NCBI RefSeq assembly: GCF_029263155.1
Contig: NZ_JAJCYB010000044.1
Span: 1-64,000 of the forward strand
Length of the DNA stretch: 64,000 nt
Reading direction: 5' to 3'
Origin: Pseudonocardia sp.
GTDB lineage: Bacteria > Actinomycetota > Actinomycetes > Mycobacteriales > Pseudonocardiaceae
The notes beneath the pieces were generated by a model that made no database searches, was not told the DNA's origin, and saw only the letters and a program-made list of their open reading frames with translations. The position numbers were made by a program, and so were the translations under genes. This document shows, piece after piece, positions 11,130 through 20,064 of this stretch (its first letter is position 1; each line of letters opens with the position of its first letter).

Positions 11130-11356
11130 ATGCACGCCGACCAGCTCGACGTGCCGCCCGCGGTGGCGCGCGCCCTCGTCGACACCCAGGCGCGCGAGCT
11201 GCTCCGCGCGGACTCGACTGCGCCGACCTGGAGTGCGAGCGCGGCCGGGCGTGGGCGTTCGCGCAGGCCATGGGCCTGGTCTGGTACTACGCCGACACCA
11301 ACCCCGCGATGAGCACGCTGGGCAGGCGCACGCTGGACCGGCTGCTCGACGCCTGA
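11130..11356 (+). pseudogene. aminoglycoside phosphotransferase-family remnant
   Basis: The ATG frame from 11130 encodes an N-terminus (MHADQLDVPPAVARALVDTQ) typical of the APH family. A second frame then encodes the family's C-terminus (GRAWAFAQAMGLVWYYADTN) to a stop at 11356. About 230 bp remain of a gene that is normally about 900 bp, so the kinase core with HGD and DFG motifs has been deleted and the junction is frameshifted. It sits between two toxin-antitoxin modules. Family assignment is from recall of terminal motifs, not a search. Confidence 0.65.
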
Positions 11357-11363
11357 CGTATGT

Positions 11364-11369
11364 TACTGT
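11364..11369 (+). promoter_or_regulatory. -10 box for leaderless RHH antitoxin
   Basis: TACTGT lies seven bases before the ATG at 11377, with a locally AT-richer sequence around it. Consistent with a leaderless start for the second toxin-antitoxin module. Confidence 0.4.
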
Positions 11370-11376
11370 GTATGGC

Positions 11377-11604
11377 ATGCAGCGGACGACCATCTACCTG
11401 CCCGACGAGCTGAAGGCCCGTCTGGAGTCCGCAGCCCGGGAAGAGCGCCGGACGGAGGCCGACATCATCCGGGAAGCGCTGGACGCCGCGCTGCAGCGAC
11501 GACGCAGGCCCCGTCCGCGGATCCCGCTGCTGCCCGGCACCGGGCTCGGTCGACCCGATGCCGCCGAGCGGAGCGATGAACTGCTCGACGGGTTCGGCGC
11601 CTGA
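11377..11604 (+). CDS. ribbon-helix-helix (CopG-like) antitoxin
   Basis: Protein of 75 aa. The N-terminus MQRTTIYLPDELKARLESAA and the REERRTEADIIREAL helix are a textbook ribbon-helix-helix DNA-binding domain; the basic, proline-rich C-terminus probably wraps the toxin. It overlaps the start of the following PIN gene. ATG 11377 was chosen because the RHH strand begins there and a -10 box lies seven bases upstream. Confidence 0.85.
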   Translation: MQRTTIYLPDELKARLESAAREERRTEADIIREALDAALQRRRRPRPRIPLLPGTGLGRPDAAERSDELLDGFGA

Positions 11605-12019
11605 CGAGGTGCTGATCGACACCGGCGGACTTCTCTCCGCACTGTTCCCCGACCAGCACCGCCACCGGGAGTGCGCCGAGGCGCTCGAGGCGGCCCCAAG
11701 CCCCCTGGTCCTGTCTCCCTTCGTGCTGGCCGAGCTGGACTACCTCATCGGCAAGCTCGCCGGAGTCGACGCCCAGCTCGCCCTGCTCGACGAGGTCTCC
11801 CGCGGCGTGTACGAGCTGGCCGCTTTCTCCGCCTACGAGGTCGGGCTCGCCCGCAGGATCGCGGACACCTATCGCGACCTGCGCATCGGGCTCGCCGACG
11901 CCTCGGTCGTGGTGCTGTCGAACCGGCTGTCCGACCGGGACGTGCTGACCGTCGACGAGCGCCACTTCCGCGTCCTCGCCGGTGATCACCCGCTGCGACT
12001 GCTGCCGGCCGACGCCTGA
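11576..12019 (+). CDS. PIN-domain toxin (VapC-like)
   Basis: PIN ribonuclease toxin of about 147 aa. Acidic residues are in VLIDTGGLLSAL, LAELDYLI, LADASVVVL and VLTVDERHF. Three starts are possible: ATG 11558, ATG 11576 and GTG 11609, the last placing the first PIN strand at the N-terminus. ATG 11576 is preferred because of a purine-rich GAGCGGAG just upstream. All but the last overlap the RHH antitoxin gene, indicating coupled translation. Confidence 0.84.
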   Translation: MNCSTGSAPDEVLIDTGGLLSALFPDQHRHRECAEALEAAPSPLVLSPFVLAELDYLIGKLAGVDAQLALLDEVSRGVYELAAFSAYEVGLARRIADTYRDLRIGLADASVVVLSNRLSDRDVLTVDERHFRVLAGDHPLRLLPADA

Positions 12020-12026
12020 CGCCGTC

Positions 12027-12316
12027 GACGAGGTGCTGCTGCTCGACGAGCCGGACACCGCATCGGAACACGTTTCGGCCTCGACGTCCCCGGCAAGCGT
12101 TGGCTCGAGGAGCGGATCGGCGAGTCGGGCAGGAGCGTGCTGTTCGTCAGCCACGACCGGGACCTGCTGGCCGACACCGTGCAGCGCGTGCTCACGGTGG
12201 ACCGTGCCGGCCGTGACGCGCCCCCTAGTCACCCGCGGCTTCGACCGCTTCGTCCTGTTCGCCGGTGACGGCGAGGTGCGCGAGACCCCGAGCCGGTGTG
12301 GGAGGTGAGCCGCTGA
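12027..12316 (+). pseudogene. ABC-F ATPase remnant
   Basis: Broken fragments of the C-terminal ATPase half of an ABC-F protein: VLLLDEPD (Walker B) in one frame, then LDVPGKRWLEERI, VLFVSHDRDLLAD (H-switch) and VQRVLTVD in another, then a Uup-like tail piece (FAGDGEVRE) ending at a stop at 12316. At least two frame changes and loss of everything upstream make it non-functional. It is the second resistance-type gene remnant in the island. Confidence 0.65.
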
Positions 12317-12320
12317 GCCC

Positions 12321-12746
12321 TCAGCCCGGCGGGCGCCAGTCGACCCCGGGAAAGCGCCCGAAGCCGGAGTCGTAGGTGATCACGGTGGCCCCGTGCTCCA
12401 GCGCGAGAGCCGCCAGGTGCGCGTCGTTCGTGAGGTTGCCGCCGGTGCCCGTGTCCCGCAGCAGCCCGGCCAGCACGGTCAGGTGGCGCGGCGTCGGTTC
12501 GAGCACGACGCCCGCGGGCTGGGCGAGCCAGGCCTGCACGCGGGCACACGCGCCGCCGGTGGACAGCGGAACGGGGAACAGCCCTACCTTCGTGGTGAGC
12601 CGCAGGAACGCGAGCAGCACGACCCAGCTGAAGCCGACCGCCTCGCCGCGGCTGAGCGCCCCGTCCAGCCAGGACCGCGACTCGTCGTGGCGGTCGGCCG
12701 CGGTGTTGACCGCGTAGAGCAGCACGTTCGCGTCGACGACGTTCAC
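12321..12746 (-). CDS. PIN-domain toxin (VapC-like)
   Basis: PIN toxin of 141 aa of the MNVVDANVLLYAVN type, with conserved NDAHLAALALEHGATVITYD near the C-terminus providing the second pair of acidic residues. It overlaps the upstream antitoxin gene by four bases (ATGA). It is transcribed opposite to the other two modules and ends five bases from the ABC-F remnant. Confidence 0.9.
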   Translation of the reverse strand: MNVVDANVLLYAVNTAADRHDESRSWLDGALSRGEAVGFSWVVLLAFLRLTTKVGLFPVPLSTGGACARVQAWLAQPAGVVLEPTPRHLTVLAGLLRDTGTGGNLTNDAHLAALALEHGATVITYDSGFGRFPGVDWRPPG

Positions 12747-12994
12747 CGCCGGGTCCGCAGCTTCCGGACCAGCTCGTCGTCCTCCAGCTCGCCGGCCAGC
12801 ACGAGTGCGCGGTCGAGGTTGACCGTCGGCGTGCCGAGATCGGCGGTCTCGGTCACGAACGGCGTGCCGCGGGTCGCCGCGGCCCCCTCCCGGATCGCGT
12901 CGTTGAGGGCCTGCTTGAACGAGACTCCCCGATCGCGCATCCGCTGCTGCACGAGGGCCGCCGTGTCGGCGTCCAGCGTCACCGTGGTACGCAT
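12743..12994 (-). CDS. RHH-type VapB antitoxin
   Basis: Protein of 83 aa whose N-terminus MRTTVTLDADTAALVQQRM and following SFKQALNDAIREG match the ribbon-helix-helix VapB family; the C-terminal half (LDRALVLAGELEDDELVRKL) is the toxin-wrapping segment. A good promoter with a leaderless spacing and an inverted repeat lies directly upstream, consistent with autoregulation. Confidence 0.88.
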   Translation of the reverse strand: MRTTVTLDADTAALVQQRMRDRGVSFKQALNDAIREGAAATRGTPFVTETADLGTPTVNLDRALVLAGELEDDELVRKLRTRR

Positions 12995-12998
12995 GTCG

Positions 12999-13033
12999 GC
13001 ATCATAGCATCACCCAACGAGATGTCATGATGC
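12999..13033 (-). promoter_or_regulatory. vapB promoter with inverted-repeat operator
   Basis: On the minus strand, ATGACA (13023-13028) and TATGAT (13001-13006) are separated by 16 bp and the -10 ends six bases before the vapB ATG. GCATCAT at 12999-13005 and ATGATGC at 13027-13033 form an inverted repeat spanning the promoter, a likely VapBC operator. Confidence 0.6.
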
Positions 13034-14344
13034 TCAACGCCGCACCGCCCCGGTCACCAGCCAGCGGTCCGAGCGCACCCGCAGACCGACGGCCACCAGC
13101 CGCGCCAGCATGAACACCGTCAGACCGGTCCAGATCCCGGCCAGGCCCCACCCGAACACCAGGCTCGCCCAGATCAGCGGTAGGAACCCGAGCAGCGCGG
13201 CGGCCAGCGTGGAGGTCCGCAGGAACGCGGCGTCGCCCGCGCCGAGCAGCACTCCGTCGATCGCGAACACCACCCCGGCCACCGGCTGCATCGCCACGAA
13301 GAACCACCAGGCGACGGGCACCAGCGCGAGCACGCTCGCGTCCCCGGTGAACACCGGTGGGAGCACCCCGACCAGTGCCGCGAACAGCACCCCGAACCCG
13401 ACGCCGAGCACCAGCCCGTAGCGCGTGACCTGCCCCGCCAGGGCCCGCGCCCGGGCCGCCCCCACCGCACCGGCACCCAGCGCCGCCCCGACCAGCGACT
13501 GCGCCGCGATCGCCACGGCATCGAGCACGAGCGCCATGAAGAACCAGAGCTGCAGCACGATCTGGTGCGCCGCCACCGACGCCGCGCCGAACCGCGCGGC
13601 GACCGCCGCCGCGGACAGGAAGCACACCTGGAACGCCAGGCTGCGCGCGATCAGATCGCGGCCCAGCACGAGCTGGGCCCGCATCGTCGCGGGGTCCGGG
13701 GCCACGAAGCCCCGCTCGCGGTACAGCGCGGCCAGGAACAGCCCGGCCCCGAGGGACTGCCCGAGCACGTTCGCCGCGGCCGACCCCGGCAACCCCCAGC
13801 CGAGCACGTGCACGAACACCGGGCAGACGAGCGCGGAGAGCCCGTTGCCGGCCAGCACGTAGCGCAGCGGCCGGACGGTGTCCTGCACGCCGCGCATCCA
13901 GCCGTTGCCGGCCAGCGTCACCAGTATCAGCGGTGCCCCGAACAGCGCGACCCGCAGCCAGGACACCGCCGCGTCGGCGACCGGACCGCCGTCGGCGAAC
14001 GCGGCGGCCACGGGTTCGGCGACCAGCTGGCCCACCACGAGCAGCCCGATCCCGACGGCCAGCGCCAGCCAGGTGGCCTGCACTCCCTCGGCGACGGCGT
14101 CGGCGCGGCGCCCGGCCCCGTGCAGCCGGGCGGCCCGGGCCGTGGTGCCGTAGGACAGGAAGTTCAGCTGGCTCGTGACCTGCGCGAACAGCACCCCGGC
14201 GATCGCCAGCCCGGCCAGGGGCACCACCCCGAGCCGACCCACCACCGCGGTGTCGACCAGCAGGTACAGCGGCTCGGCGGCCAGCACCGGCAGGGCGGGT
14301 GCCGCCAGGCGCAGCACCTCGCGGGCCGGGACCCGCTCCCTCAC
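13034..14344 (-). CDS. dinF: MATE/DinF-family efflux transporter
   Basis: Integral membrane protein of 436 aa with about 12 transmembrane helices arranged as two MATE repeats (N-terminal LAAPALPVLAAEPLYLLVDT is the family's first helix). It should export organic cations or drugs by Na+ or H+ antiport; the substrate is unknown. GTG start overlaps the methyltransferase stop (GTGA). The rbfA-DHH-MATE order is the same as in mycobacteria, where this gene is called dinF; an extra methyltransferase is inserted here. Confidence 0.9.
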   Translation of the reverse strand: MRERVPAREVLRLAAPALPVLAAEPLYLLVDTAVVGRLGVVPLAGLAIAGVLFAQVTSQLNFLSYGTTARAARLHGAGRRADAVAEGVQATWLALAVGIGLLVVGQLVAEPVAAAFADGGPVADAAVSWLRVALFGAPLILVTLAGNGWMRGVQDTVRPLRYVLAGNGLSALVCPVFVHVLGWGLPGSAAANVLGQSLGAGLFLAALYRERGFVAPDPATMRAQLVLGRDLIARSLAFQVCFLSAAAVAARFGAASVAAHQIVLQLWFFMALVLDAVAIAAQSLVGAALGAGAVGAARARALAGQVTRYGLVLGVGFGVLFAALVGVLPPVFTGDASVLALVPVAWWFFVAMQPVAGVVFAIDGVLLGAGDAAFLRTSTLAAALLGFLPLIWASLVFGWGLAGIWTGLTVFMLARLVAVGLRVRSDRWLVTGAVRR

Positions 14345-14952
14345 CGGCGCGGGCGGCGGCAGACGTAGACGAACGCGGGCGGCACGTTGCGCCACACCGT
14401 GGCGCTGACGAGCACCTCGTCGAACCTGGCGCGCAGGGTGGCCCGGAACCGCCGGGCCGCGGGCAGCGCCATTCCCTGCAGGTACGCGAACGTCGTGAAC
14501 GCCCCCGTGTCGCCGATCGCCCGGGCGACCTCGCCGAGGACGTCGGCCTGGACCTCGTCGGGGAACAGCGCCCACGGCAGCCCGCAGATCACCGCGTCCG
14601 CCCGGTCGAGCCCGCGCTCGGTGAGGATCCTCCCGAGGTCGCGGGCGTCGCCGGGTACGACCTCCAGCGCGGGGAGGGTGCGGTTCAGGTAGGACACCAT
14701 GTCCGGGTCCAGCTCGACGGCCAGGTGCCGGGCCCCGGTGGGGAGCCGCCCGGCGATCACCGCGCTGACCGCCCCGGTGCCCGGCCCGAGCTCCACCACG
14801 ACCGGCGCGCCGTCGCGCGGCACGATCGAGGCCAGCACCGACGCCAGGCGCCGCGAGCTCGGCGCCACGGCCCCCATCGTGGACGGGCGGCGCAGCGCGG
14901 CGGACAGGAAGGCCCCGAGGGCGCGGGGACCGGAGGGGGGATCGGGGCTCAC
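14341..14952 (-). CDS. SAM-dependent methyltransferase (phospholipid methyltransferase-like)
   Basis: Class I methyltransferase of 203 aa. VVELGPGTGAVS is motif I, HLAVELDPDM motif II and ADAVICGLPW motif IV. The arrangement, with an N-terminal helix (SPDPPSGPRALGAFLSAALR) and GLPW, resembles PmtA/rRNA dimethylase-like phospholipid N-methyltransferases. The substrate is uncertain. It overlaps its neighbours by four bases on both sides, forming a tight DHH phosphoesterase-methyltransferase-MATE unit. Confidence 0.83.
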   Translation of the reverse strand: MSPDPPSGPRALGAFLSAALRRPSTMGAVAPSSRRLASVLASIVPRDGAPVVVELGPGTGAVSAVIAGRLPTGARHLAVELDPDMVSYLNRTLPALEVVPGDARDLGRILTERGLDRADAVICGLPWALFPDEVQADVLGEVARAIGDTGAFTTFAYLQGMALPAARRFRATLRARFDEVLVSATVWRNVPPAFVYVCRRPRR

Positions 14953-15938
14953 CCCGGCACCGTAGTCGCCGCCGGCACCGCGAGCGCCGTGCGCAACCCG
15001 GACAGGACCTGCTCCGCGGTGCCGTCCGCGGTGAACCCCGCGGCCGCGCGGTGGCCGCCACCGCCGAGCCGTCCGGCGGCGGCGGCCACGTCCACGCCGC
15101 CCGCGGACCTCAGCGACACCGACCAGCGCCGCTCCCCGACCTGCTTGAGGACGGCCGCCACCTCCGCCTCGGCCGCGGTGCGGACGATGTCGACCACCCC
15201 GTCGACCTCCTCGGGCCGGAAGCGCCGCACGTGCTCGGCCGCGATGACCGTGTGGGCCAGGCCGAGACCGCCCGCCGCGTCCGGGTCGAGCTCGCAGGCC
15301 ACCAGCGCGGCACCGAGCGCGGCGAGCCAGGCGTGGGGATGGGTGTCCATGATCGGGCGCACGAGCGCCTCCGGATCGACCCCCGCCTCCACCAGCTCGG
15401 CCGCCATCCGGTGCGCCTGCGCCCCCGCGGTGCGGAACCCGCGGGTGTCGGTGACCAGCCCGGCGTAGAGGCAGCGCGCCACGTCGACGTCGAGCGGCAC
15501 GTCCAGCGCCGCCAGCACCCGGTGCACCAGCACGACCGTGGCCTCGGCCGCGGTGTCGAGCACCTGCACGCCGCCGAAGCCGGGGTTCGACGCGTGGTGG
15601 TCGATCATGACCGACGCCCGGGCGGCGGCCAGCCGCCCGGCGAGCGCCCCCAGCCGCGCGGGCTCGGCCGCGTCGCAGGCCACGACCAGCTCCGGAGCCT
15701 CGGGCACCTCCGAGGGCGCCACGACGAGGCCGAGCACGTCGAGCGGGCGCAGCGTCTCCGGCACCGCGTCCGGGCTGGCGAAGGAGACCCGGACCGTGGC
15801 ACCCCGCCTGCGCAGCGCGATCCCCAGCGCCAGCGCGCTGCCGAGCGAGTCGGCGTCGGGCTGGACGTGGGCGAGCAGCGTGACGTCGGCGGCCGCGGCG
15901 AGCAACGCGGCAGCCGTCCGGACGGGATCGGCGACCAC
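14949..15938 (-). CDS. nrnA: DHH/DHHA1 phosphoesterase (NrnA-like oligoribonuclease)
   Basis: Mn-dependent phosphodiesterase of 329 aa. HVQPDADSLGS (His24, Asp28, Asp30) and IDHHASNPGFG are the two DHH metal motifs; the C-terminal DHHA1 domain contains GGGHRAAAGF. The family degrades nanoRNA and, in mycobacteria, cyclic dinucleotides (Rv2837c/CnpB). GTG 15938 was chosen because AGGAAGGA lies six bases upstream and homology begins there. Located after rbfA as in mycobacteria. Confidence 0.92.
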   Translation of the reverse strand: MVADPVRTAAALLAAAADVTLLAHVQPDADSLGSALALGIALRRRGATVRVSFASPDAVPETLRPLDVLGLVVAPSEVPEAPELVVACDAAEPARLGALAGRLAAARASVMIDHHASNPGFGGVQVLDTAAEATVVLVHRVLAALDVPLDVDVARCLYAGLVTDTRGFRTAGAQAHRMAAELVEAGVDPEALVRPIMDTHPHAWLAALGAALVACELDPDAAGGLGLAHTVIAAEHVRRFRPEEVDGVVDIVRTAAEAEVAAVLKQVGERRWSVSLRSAGGVDVAAAAGRLGGGGHRAAAGFTADGTAEQVLSGLRTALAVPAATTVPG

Positions 15939-16046
15939 GTGCGGTCCTTCCTGCGGAACGGTCCTCGGACCCGACGGAGCGTAGTCGCGCCCCGGCGGGG
16001 TCGCCCCTCTCCGCCCGGGTGGGTCGCAGGTGGCGACCGAGTTGTT

Positions 16047-16098
16047 ACTCGGCGTCGCTGCTCGGCGTCGCTGCTCGTCGTCGCTACTCGTCGTCGAC
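16047..16098. repeat. four tandem 13-bp repeats at the rbfA 3' end
   Basis: Four consecutive 13-mers (for example ACTCGGCGTCGCT at 16047-16059) begin at 16047, 16060, 16073 and 16086. The last two cover the rbfA stop codon and its final codons (DVDDE). Because 13 is not a multiple of three, gain or loss of a unit would change the reading frame of the RbfA tail. Confidence 0.75.
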
Positions 16099-16536
16099 GT
16101 CGCGCTCGCGCGGCACCCGGTAGGGGTCGGGATCGCCTGCGGGGCGAGCGCCTGCGGCGAGCCGGGCCACCTCGGCGTCGGACTCCCGCGCCCGGGCGAG
16201 CATCTCCTCCATCCGGCGGGACTCGTCGGGCACGATGTCGGCGACGAACACCAGCGACGGCGTGTGCCGGATCCCGGTGCCCGCCCCCACCATCGACCGC
16301 AGCACGCCGGTGGCACTGGACAGCGCCGCCGCCGCCCCCGCCATGTCCGGCTCGGCGTCGACGGTCTCGCCGAGCACCGTGTAGTACACGGTGGCCTCGC
16401 GCAGGTCGCCCGTGACGCGGGTGTCGGTGATCGTCACCATCGCCAGCCGGGGGTCCTTGACCTCGTGCTCCAGCGCGGCGGCCACGATCTGCGAGATCCG
16501 CTTCGCGAGCCGTCGGGCCCGTGCCTGGTCCACCAT
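16084..16536 (-). CDS. rbfA: 30S ribosome-binding factor A
   Basis: Assists 16S rRNA 5'-end maturation and binds the 30S subunit, 150 aa. The single KH-like domain is recognisable from [39 protein letters not shown] and VYYTVLG. The acidic tail extends beyond the usual domain end and runs into a tandem repeat. It follows DUF503 by 11 bp in the nusA-infB operon. Confidence 0.96.
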   Translation of the reverse strand: MVDQARARRLAKRISQIVAAALEHEVKDPRLAMVTITDTRVTGDLREATVYYTVLGETVDAEPDMAGAAAALSSATGVLRSMVGAGTGIRHTPSLVFVADIVPDESRRMEEMLARARESDAEVARLAAGARPAGDPDPYRVPRERDVDDE

Positions 16537-16547
16537 CCGAGCTACTC

Positions 16548-16844
16548 CTACTCATCCTCCGGGCCGAGCACCCGGTGCCGGGCCGAGAGCAGTTCCAGTT
16601 CCGGCCGGGCGGCCACGAACCGCTCGCACCGAGCCATCACGTCCACGACATGGCCGTGGTCGGCCGCCACGCACGACACGCCGATCAGCGCGCGCCGGTG
16701 CAGGTCGAGATGGCCCGCCTCGGCCGCGGCGACCTCGAACCGGCGCCGCAGCTCCGCGACGACCGGCCGCACCAGCGACCGCTTCTGTTTCCGGGAGTGC
16801 ACGTCGCCGAGCAGCACGTCGAACTCCACCGCGCCCACGTACAT
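16548..16844 (-). CDS. DUF503 (YlxP-like) protein
   Basis: Small cytoplasmic protein of 98 aa. [20 protein letters not shown] and KRSLVRPVV are the DUF503 hallmarks. Its position between infB and rbfA is conserved across Gram-positive bacteria, suggesting a role in translation or ribosome maturation, but its biochemistry is not established. It starts just after the palindrome that follows infB. Confidence 0.93.
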   Translation of the reverse strand: MYVGAVEFDVLLGDVHSRKQKRSLVRPVVAELRRRFEVAAAEAGHLDLHRRALIGVSCVAADHGHVVDVMARCERFVAARPELELLSARHRVLGPEDE

Positions 16845-16857
16845 GTGCAGCTCCGCA

Positions 16858-16906
16858 GCTCGTGAGGGCGCAGCGGTGCTCGGAGCACCGCTGCGCCCTC
16901 ACGAGC
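16858..16906. terminator. perfect 23-bp palindrome after infB
   Basis: Arms 16858-16880 and 16884-16906 are exact reverse complements separated by three bases (CGG). The palindrome begins two bases past the infB stop codon and ends shortly before the DUF503 ribosome binding site. It should terminate or attenuate read-through from infB, or mark an RNA-processing site inside the operon. Confidence 0.7.
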
Positions 16907-16908
16907 GG

Positions 16909-19900
16909 TCAGGCCCGCGGCTTCTCGCGAAGCTCGTAGGTCTCGATGACGTCGCCGTCCTTGACGTCGTTGAAGTTGCCGAGCGTCAGACCGCACTCGA
17001 AGCCCTCGCGGACCTCGACCACGTCGTCCTTGACCCGCCGGAGCGACGCGACGGTGAGGTTCTCCGCCACCACGACGCTGTCGCGCAGCAGGCGCGCCTT
17101 CGCGTTGCGGCGGATCAGCCCGTCCATCACCAGGCAGCCGGCGATCGACCCGAAGCGCGAGGAACGGAAGACCTGGCGGACCTCCGCGCGGCCCAGCTGG
17201 ACCTCCTCGAACTCGGGCTTGAGCAGGCCCTTGAGCGCCTGCTCGATCTCGTCGATGGCCTGGTAGATCACCGAGTAGTACCGGATCTCCACGCCCTCGC
17301 GGTTGGCGAGCTCCGTCGCCTTGCCCTCGGCCCGGACGTTGAAGCCCAGGACGATGACGTTGTCGGCGATGGCCAGGTTGACGTCGCCCTCGGTGATGCC
17401 ACCGACGCCGCGGTGGATCACCCGCAGCTGGACCTCGTCCCCGACCTCGATCTTCATGAGCGCGTCCTCGAGAGCCTCGACGGTTCCCGAGTTGTCACCC
17501 TTGATGATCAGGTTGAGCTCGTTGGTCTCCTTCAGGGCCTCGTCGAGGTCCTCCAGCGACACGCGCTTGCGACGCCCGGCCAGCTCGGCGTTGCGCTCGC
17601 GCGCCCGCCTGCGGTCGGCGATCTGGCGGGCCACCCGGTCCTCGTCGACGACGAGGAAGGTGTCGCCCGCGCCGGGCACCGAGGTGAAGCCGATGACCGC
17701 GACGGGACGCGAGGGGTAGGCCTCGGTGATGTCCTCGCCGTGCTCGTCGAACATCCGCCGGACGCGTCCGGAGGCGTCGCCCGCGACGATCGAGTCGCCG
17801 ACACGCAGCGTGCCGCGCTGCACCAGCACCGTGGCCACGGGGCCGCGGCCCCGGTCGAGGTGGGCCTCGATCGCGACGCCCTGGGCCTCCATGTCCGGGT
17901 TGGCCCGCAGGTCGAGCGCCGCGTCCGCGGTGAGCAGGATCGCCTCGAGGAGCGCATCGATGTTGATGTTCTCCTTGGCGGAGATCTCCACGAACATCGT
18001 GTCGCCGCCGTACTCCTCGGCCACGAGGTTGTACTCGGTGAGCTGCTGCCGGATCTTGTCCGGGTTCGCGCCCTCCTTGTCGATCTTGTTGACCGCCACC
18101 ACGACCGGCACGTTCGCCGCCTGCGCGTGGTTGATCGCCTCCACCGTCTGCGGCATGACGCCGTCGTCGGCGGCGACCACGATCACCGCGATGTCCGTGG
18201 ACTTCGCGCCACGGGCACGCATGGCGGTGAACGCCTCGTGACCCGGGGTGTCGATGAAGGTGATCGGGCGCTCGTAGCCCTCCAGCTCGCTCACGACCTG
18301 GTAGGCGCCGATGTGCTGGGTGATGCCGCCGGCCTCGCCGCCCATCACGTTCGCCTTGCGGATCGTGTCGAGCAGGCGGGTCTTTCCGTGGTCGACGTGA
18401 CCCATGACGGTGACGACCGGCGGCCGCACGACCAGGTCCTCCTCGCCGCCCGCGTCCTCGCCGTAGGAGATCGAGAAGCTGTCGAGCAGCTCGCGGTCCT
18501 CCTCCTCGGGGCTGACGACCTGCACGTTGTAGTTCATCTCGGTGCCGAGCAGCTCGAGGATCTCGTCGGAGACCGACTGGGTCGAGGTGACCATCTCACC
18601 GAGGTGGAACAGCACCTGCACCAGCGACGCCGGGTTGGCGTTGATCTTGTCGGCGAAGTCGGTGAGCGACGCTCCCCGGGCGAGCTTGACGGTCTCGCCG
18701 CGTCCCTTCGGCAGGCGGACGCCGCCGACCGAGGGGGCCTGCATCGAGTCGAACTCCTGGCGCTTCTGCCGCTTCGACTTGCGGCCCTTGCGGGCCGGCC
18801 CGCCGGGACGGCCGAACGCACCCGCGGCACCGCCGCGACCGCGCGGACCACCGGGACGGCCACCGCCACCGGGGCCACCGCGGAAACCGCCGCCTGCCGG
18901 GGCTCCTCCGGGACCACCCGGGCCGCCGCCACCGGGGCGGAAACCGCCGCCACCGCCGGGACCACCGGGACGGCCACCCGGACCACCGGGGCGGCCACCG
19001 GGACCGCCGGGACGGCCACCGGGGCCACCGGGACCGCCGCGGCCGCCGGGACCGGGACGCCCGGCTGCCGGGCGCGCCGGCATCATGCCGGGGTTCGGCC
19101 GCGGGGGCATGTTGCCCGGCGACGGGGGACGCGGACCGCCGGGGCGCGGGCCACCCGGACGCGGACCGCCCTGACCCGCACCGCCCTGACCCGGACCACC
19201 GGGACGGGGACCGCCCTGCGCGGAGCCGCCGGGTGCGGGGGCACCGCCGCCCTGACCGCCCTGCGCCGCAGCGCCGGGCTGGCCGCCCTGCGCGGGCGGG
19301 CCGGGGCGGGGCGGGGTGGCCCGCGGCGGGGCGCCGGAGCCGACCCCGAACGGGTTGTTGCCCACCCGCGGGGGACGGGGACCGGGCCGCGGACCGCTGG
19401 GCTTGGGCGGGACGACCGCCGATCCCGCGTCGGCCGCGGGCGCGGCCGGCCGGGACTGCTCGGCCGGACGGGACCGCTCGGCGGGCCGGGTCTGCTCGGC
19501 GGGCCGGGCCGGGCGTGCGGGGGCCGACGTCGGGTCCTGGGCCGCGGGCTCCTGGCGTGCGGGAGCGGCCGGGCCGGGCCGGGGACCGGGCCGCGGACCG
19601 CTGGGACGCGGCGCCTCGGTACGACCACCGGACGGCGTGGACGGGGACGCGGGGGCCGAGGACGGCCGGCCGGGAGCCTCGGCGGGCGAGGACGCCACCG
19701 ACGGCGGGCCCGGGCGCGGCCCGGGGCGCGGCGGACCGGGGACGGGACCGCCGCTGCGCGACGCCCCACCTCCCCCGGGGCGACGGGCGGGGCCGTCACC
19801 GTTGGCGGTCCCACCGGAGACCGACTCCCGCAGCTTGCGCGCGACGGGTGCCTCGACGGTGGAGGACGGGGACTTCACGTACTCCCCGAGATCCTGCAAC

Positions 19901-19971
19901 TTGCTCAGGACCTGCTTGCTGGAGATGCCGAGCTCTTTCGCGAGCTCGTGCACACGGGCCTTGCCTGCCAC
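16909..19971 (-). CDS. infB: translation initiation factor IF-2
   Basis: GTPase that delivers fMet-tRNA to the 30S subunit, 1020 aa. The N-terminal IF2N motif ([19 protein letters not shown]) is followed by a very long Pro/Gly/Arg-rich linker (about residues 60-395), a second IF2N region, then the G domain with [16 protein letters not shown] and NKID, and domains II-IV. GTG start with AAGGAG upstream. The linker has near-perfect repeats and is long even for actinobacteria. Operon: rimP-nusA-ylxR-infB. Confidence 0.98.
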   Translation of the reverse strand: MAGKARVHELAKELGISSKQVLSKLQDLGEYVKSPSSTVEAPVARKLRESVSGGTANGDGPARRPGGGGASRSGGPVPGPPRPGPRPGPPSVASSPAEAPGRPSSAPASPSTPSGGRTEAPRPSGPRPGPRPGPAAPARQEPAAQDPTSAPARPARPAEQTRPAERSRPAEQSRPAAPAADAGSAVVPPKPSGPRPGPRPPRVGNNPFGVGSGAPPRATPPRPGPPAQGGQPGAAAQGGQGGGAPAPGGSAQGGPRPGGPGQGGAGQGGPRPGGPRPGGPRPPSPGNMPPRPNPGMMPARPAAGRPGPGGRGGPGGPGGRPGGPGGRPGGPGGRPGGPGGGGGFRPGGGGPGGPGGAPAGGGFRGGPGGGGRPGGPRGRGGAAGAFGRPGGPARKGRKSKRQKRQEFDSMQAPSVGGVRLPKGRGETVKLARGASLTDFADKINANPASLVQVLFHLGEMVTSTQSVSDEILELLGTEMNYNVQVVSPEEEDRELLDSFSISYGEDAGGEEDLVVRPPVVTVMGHVDHGKTRLLDTIRKANVMGGEAGGITQHIGAYQVVSELEGYERPITFIDTPGHEAFTAMRARGAKSTDIAVIVVAADDGVMPQTVEAINHAQAANVPVVVAVNKIDKEGANPDKIRQQLTEYNLVAEEYGGDTMFVEISAKENINIDALLEAILLTADAALDLRANPDMEAQGVAIEAHLDRGRGPVATVLVQRGTLRVGDSIVAGDASGRVRRMFDEHGEDITEAYPSRPVAVIGFTSVPGAGDTFLVVDEDRVARQIADRRRARERNAELAGRRKRVSLEDLDEALKETNELNLIIKGDNSGTVEALEDALMKIEVGDEVQLRVIHRGVGGITEGDVNLAIADNVIVLGFNVRAEGKATELANREGVEIRYYSVIYQAIDEIEQALKGLLKPEFEEVQLGRAEVRQVFRSSRFGSIAGCLVMDGLIRRNAKARLLRDSVVVAENLTVASLRRVKDDVVEVREGFECGLTLGNFNDVKDGDVIETYELREKPRA
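18955..19045. repeat. tandem repeats encoding the IF-2 Gly/Pro/Arg linker
   Basis: Consecutive copies of an approximately 21-bp unit encode GGPGGRP repeated three to four times within the IF-2 linker. Such low-complexity coding repeats are prone to length change. Boundaries are approximate. Confidence 0.6.
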
Positions 19972-20064
19972 TGCACTCCTTGTTTCTCGGAGGCCGGCGG
20001 CTGGTCCCGCTCGACCTCGAACCTAGTGTCGAAGCACGTTCATGGTGCGATCTTCACAGCTGGC

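Noticed and set aside
18900..19300. CRISPR-like spacing of short repeats
   Set aside because: The repeats are in frame and encode the Gly/Pro/Arg linker of IF-2; there are no unique spacers or cas genes.
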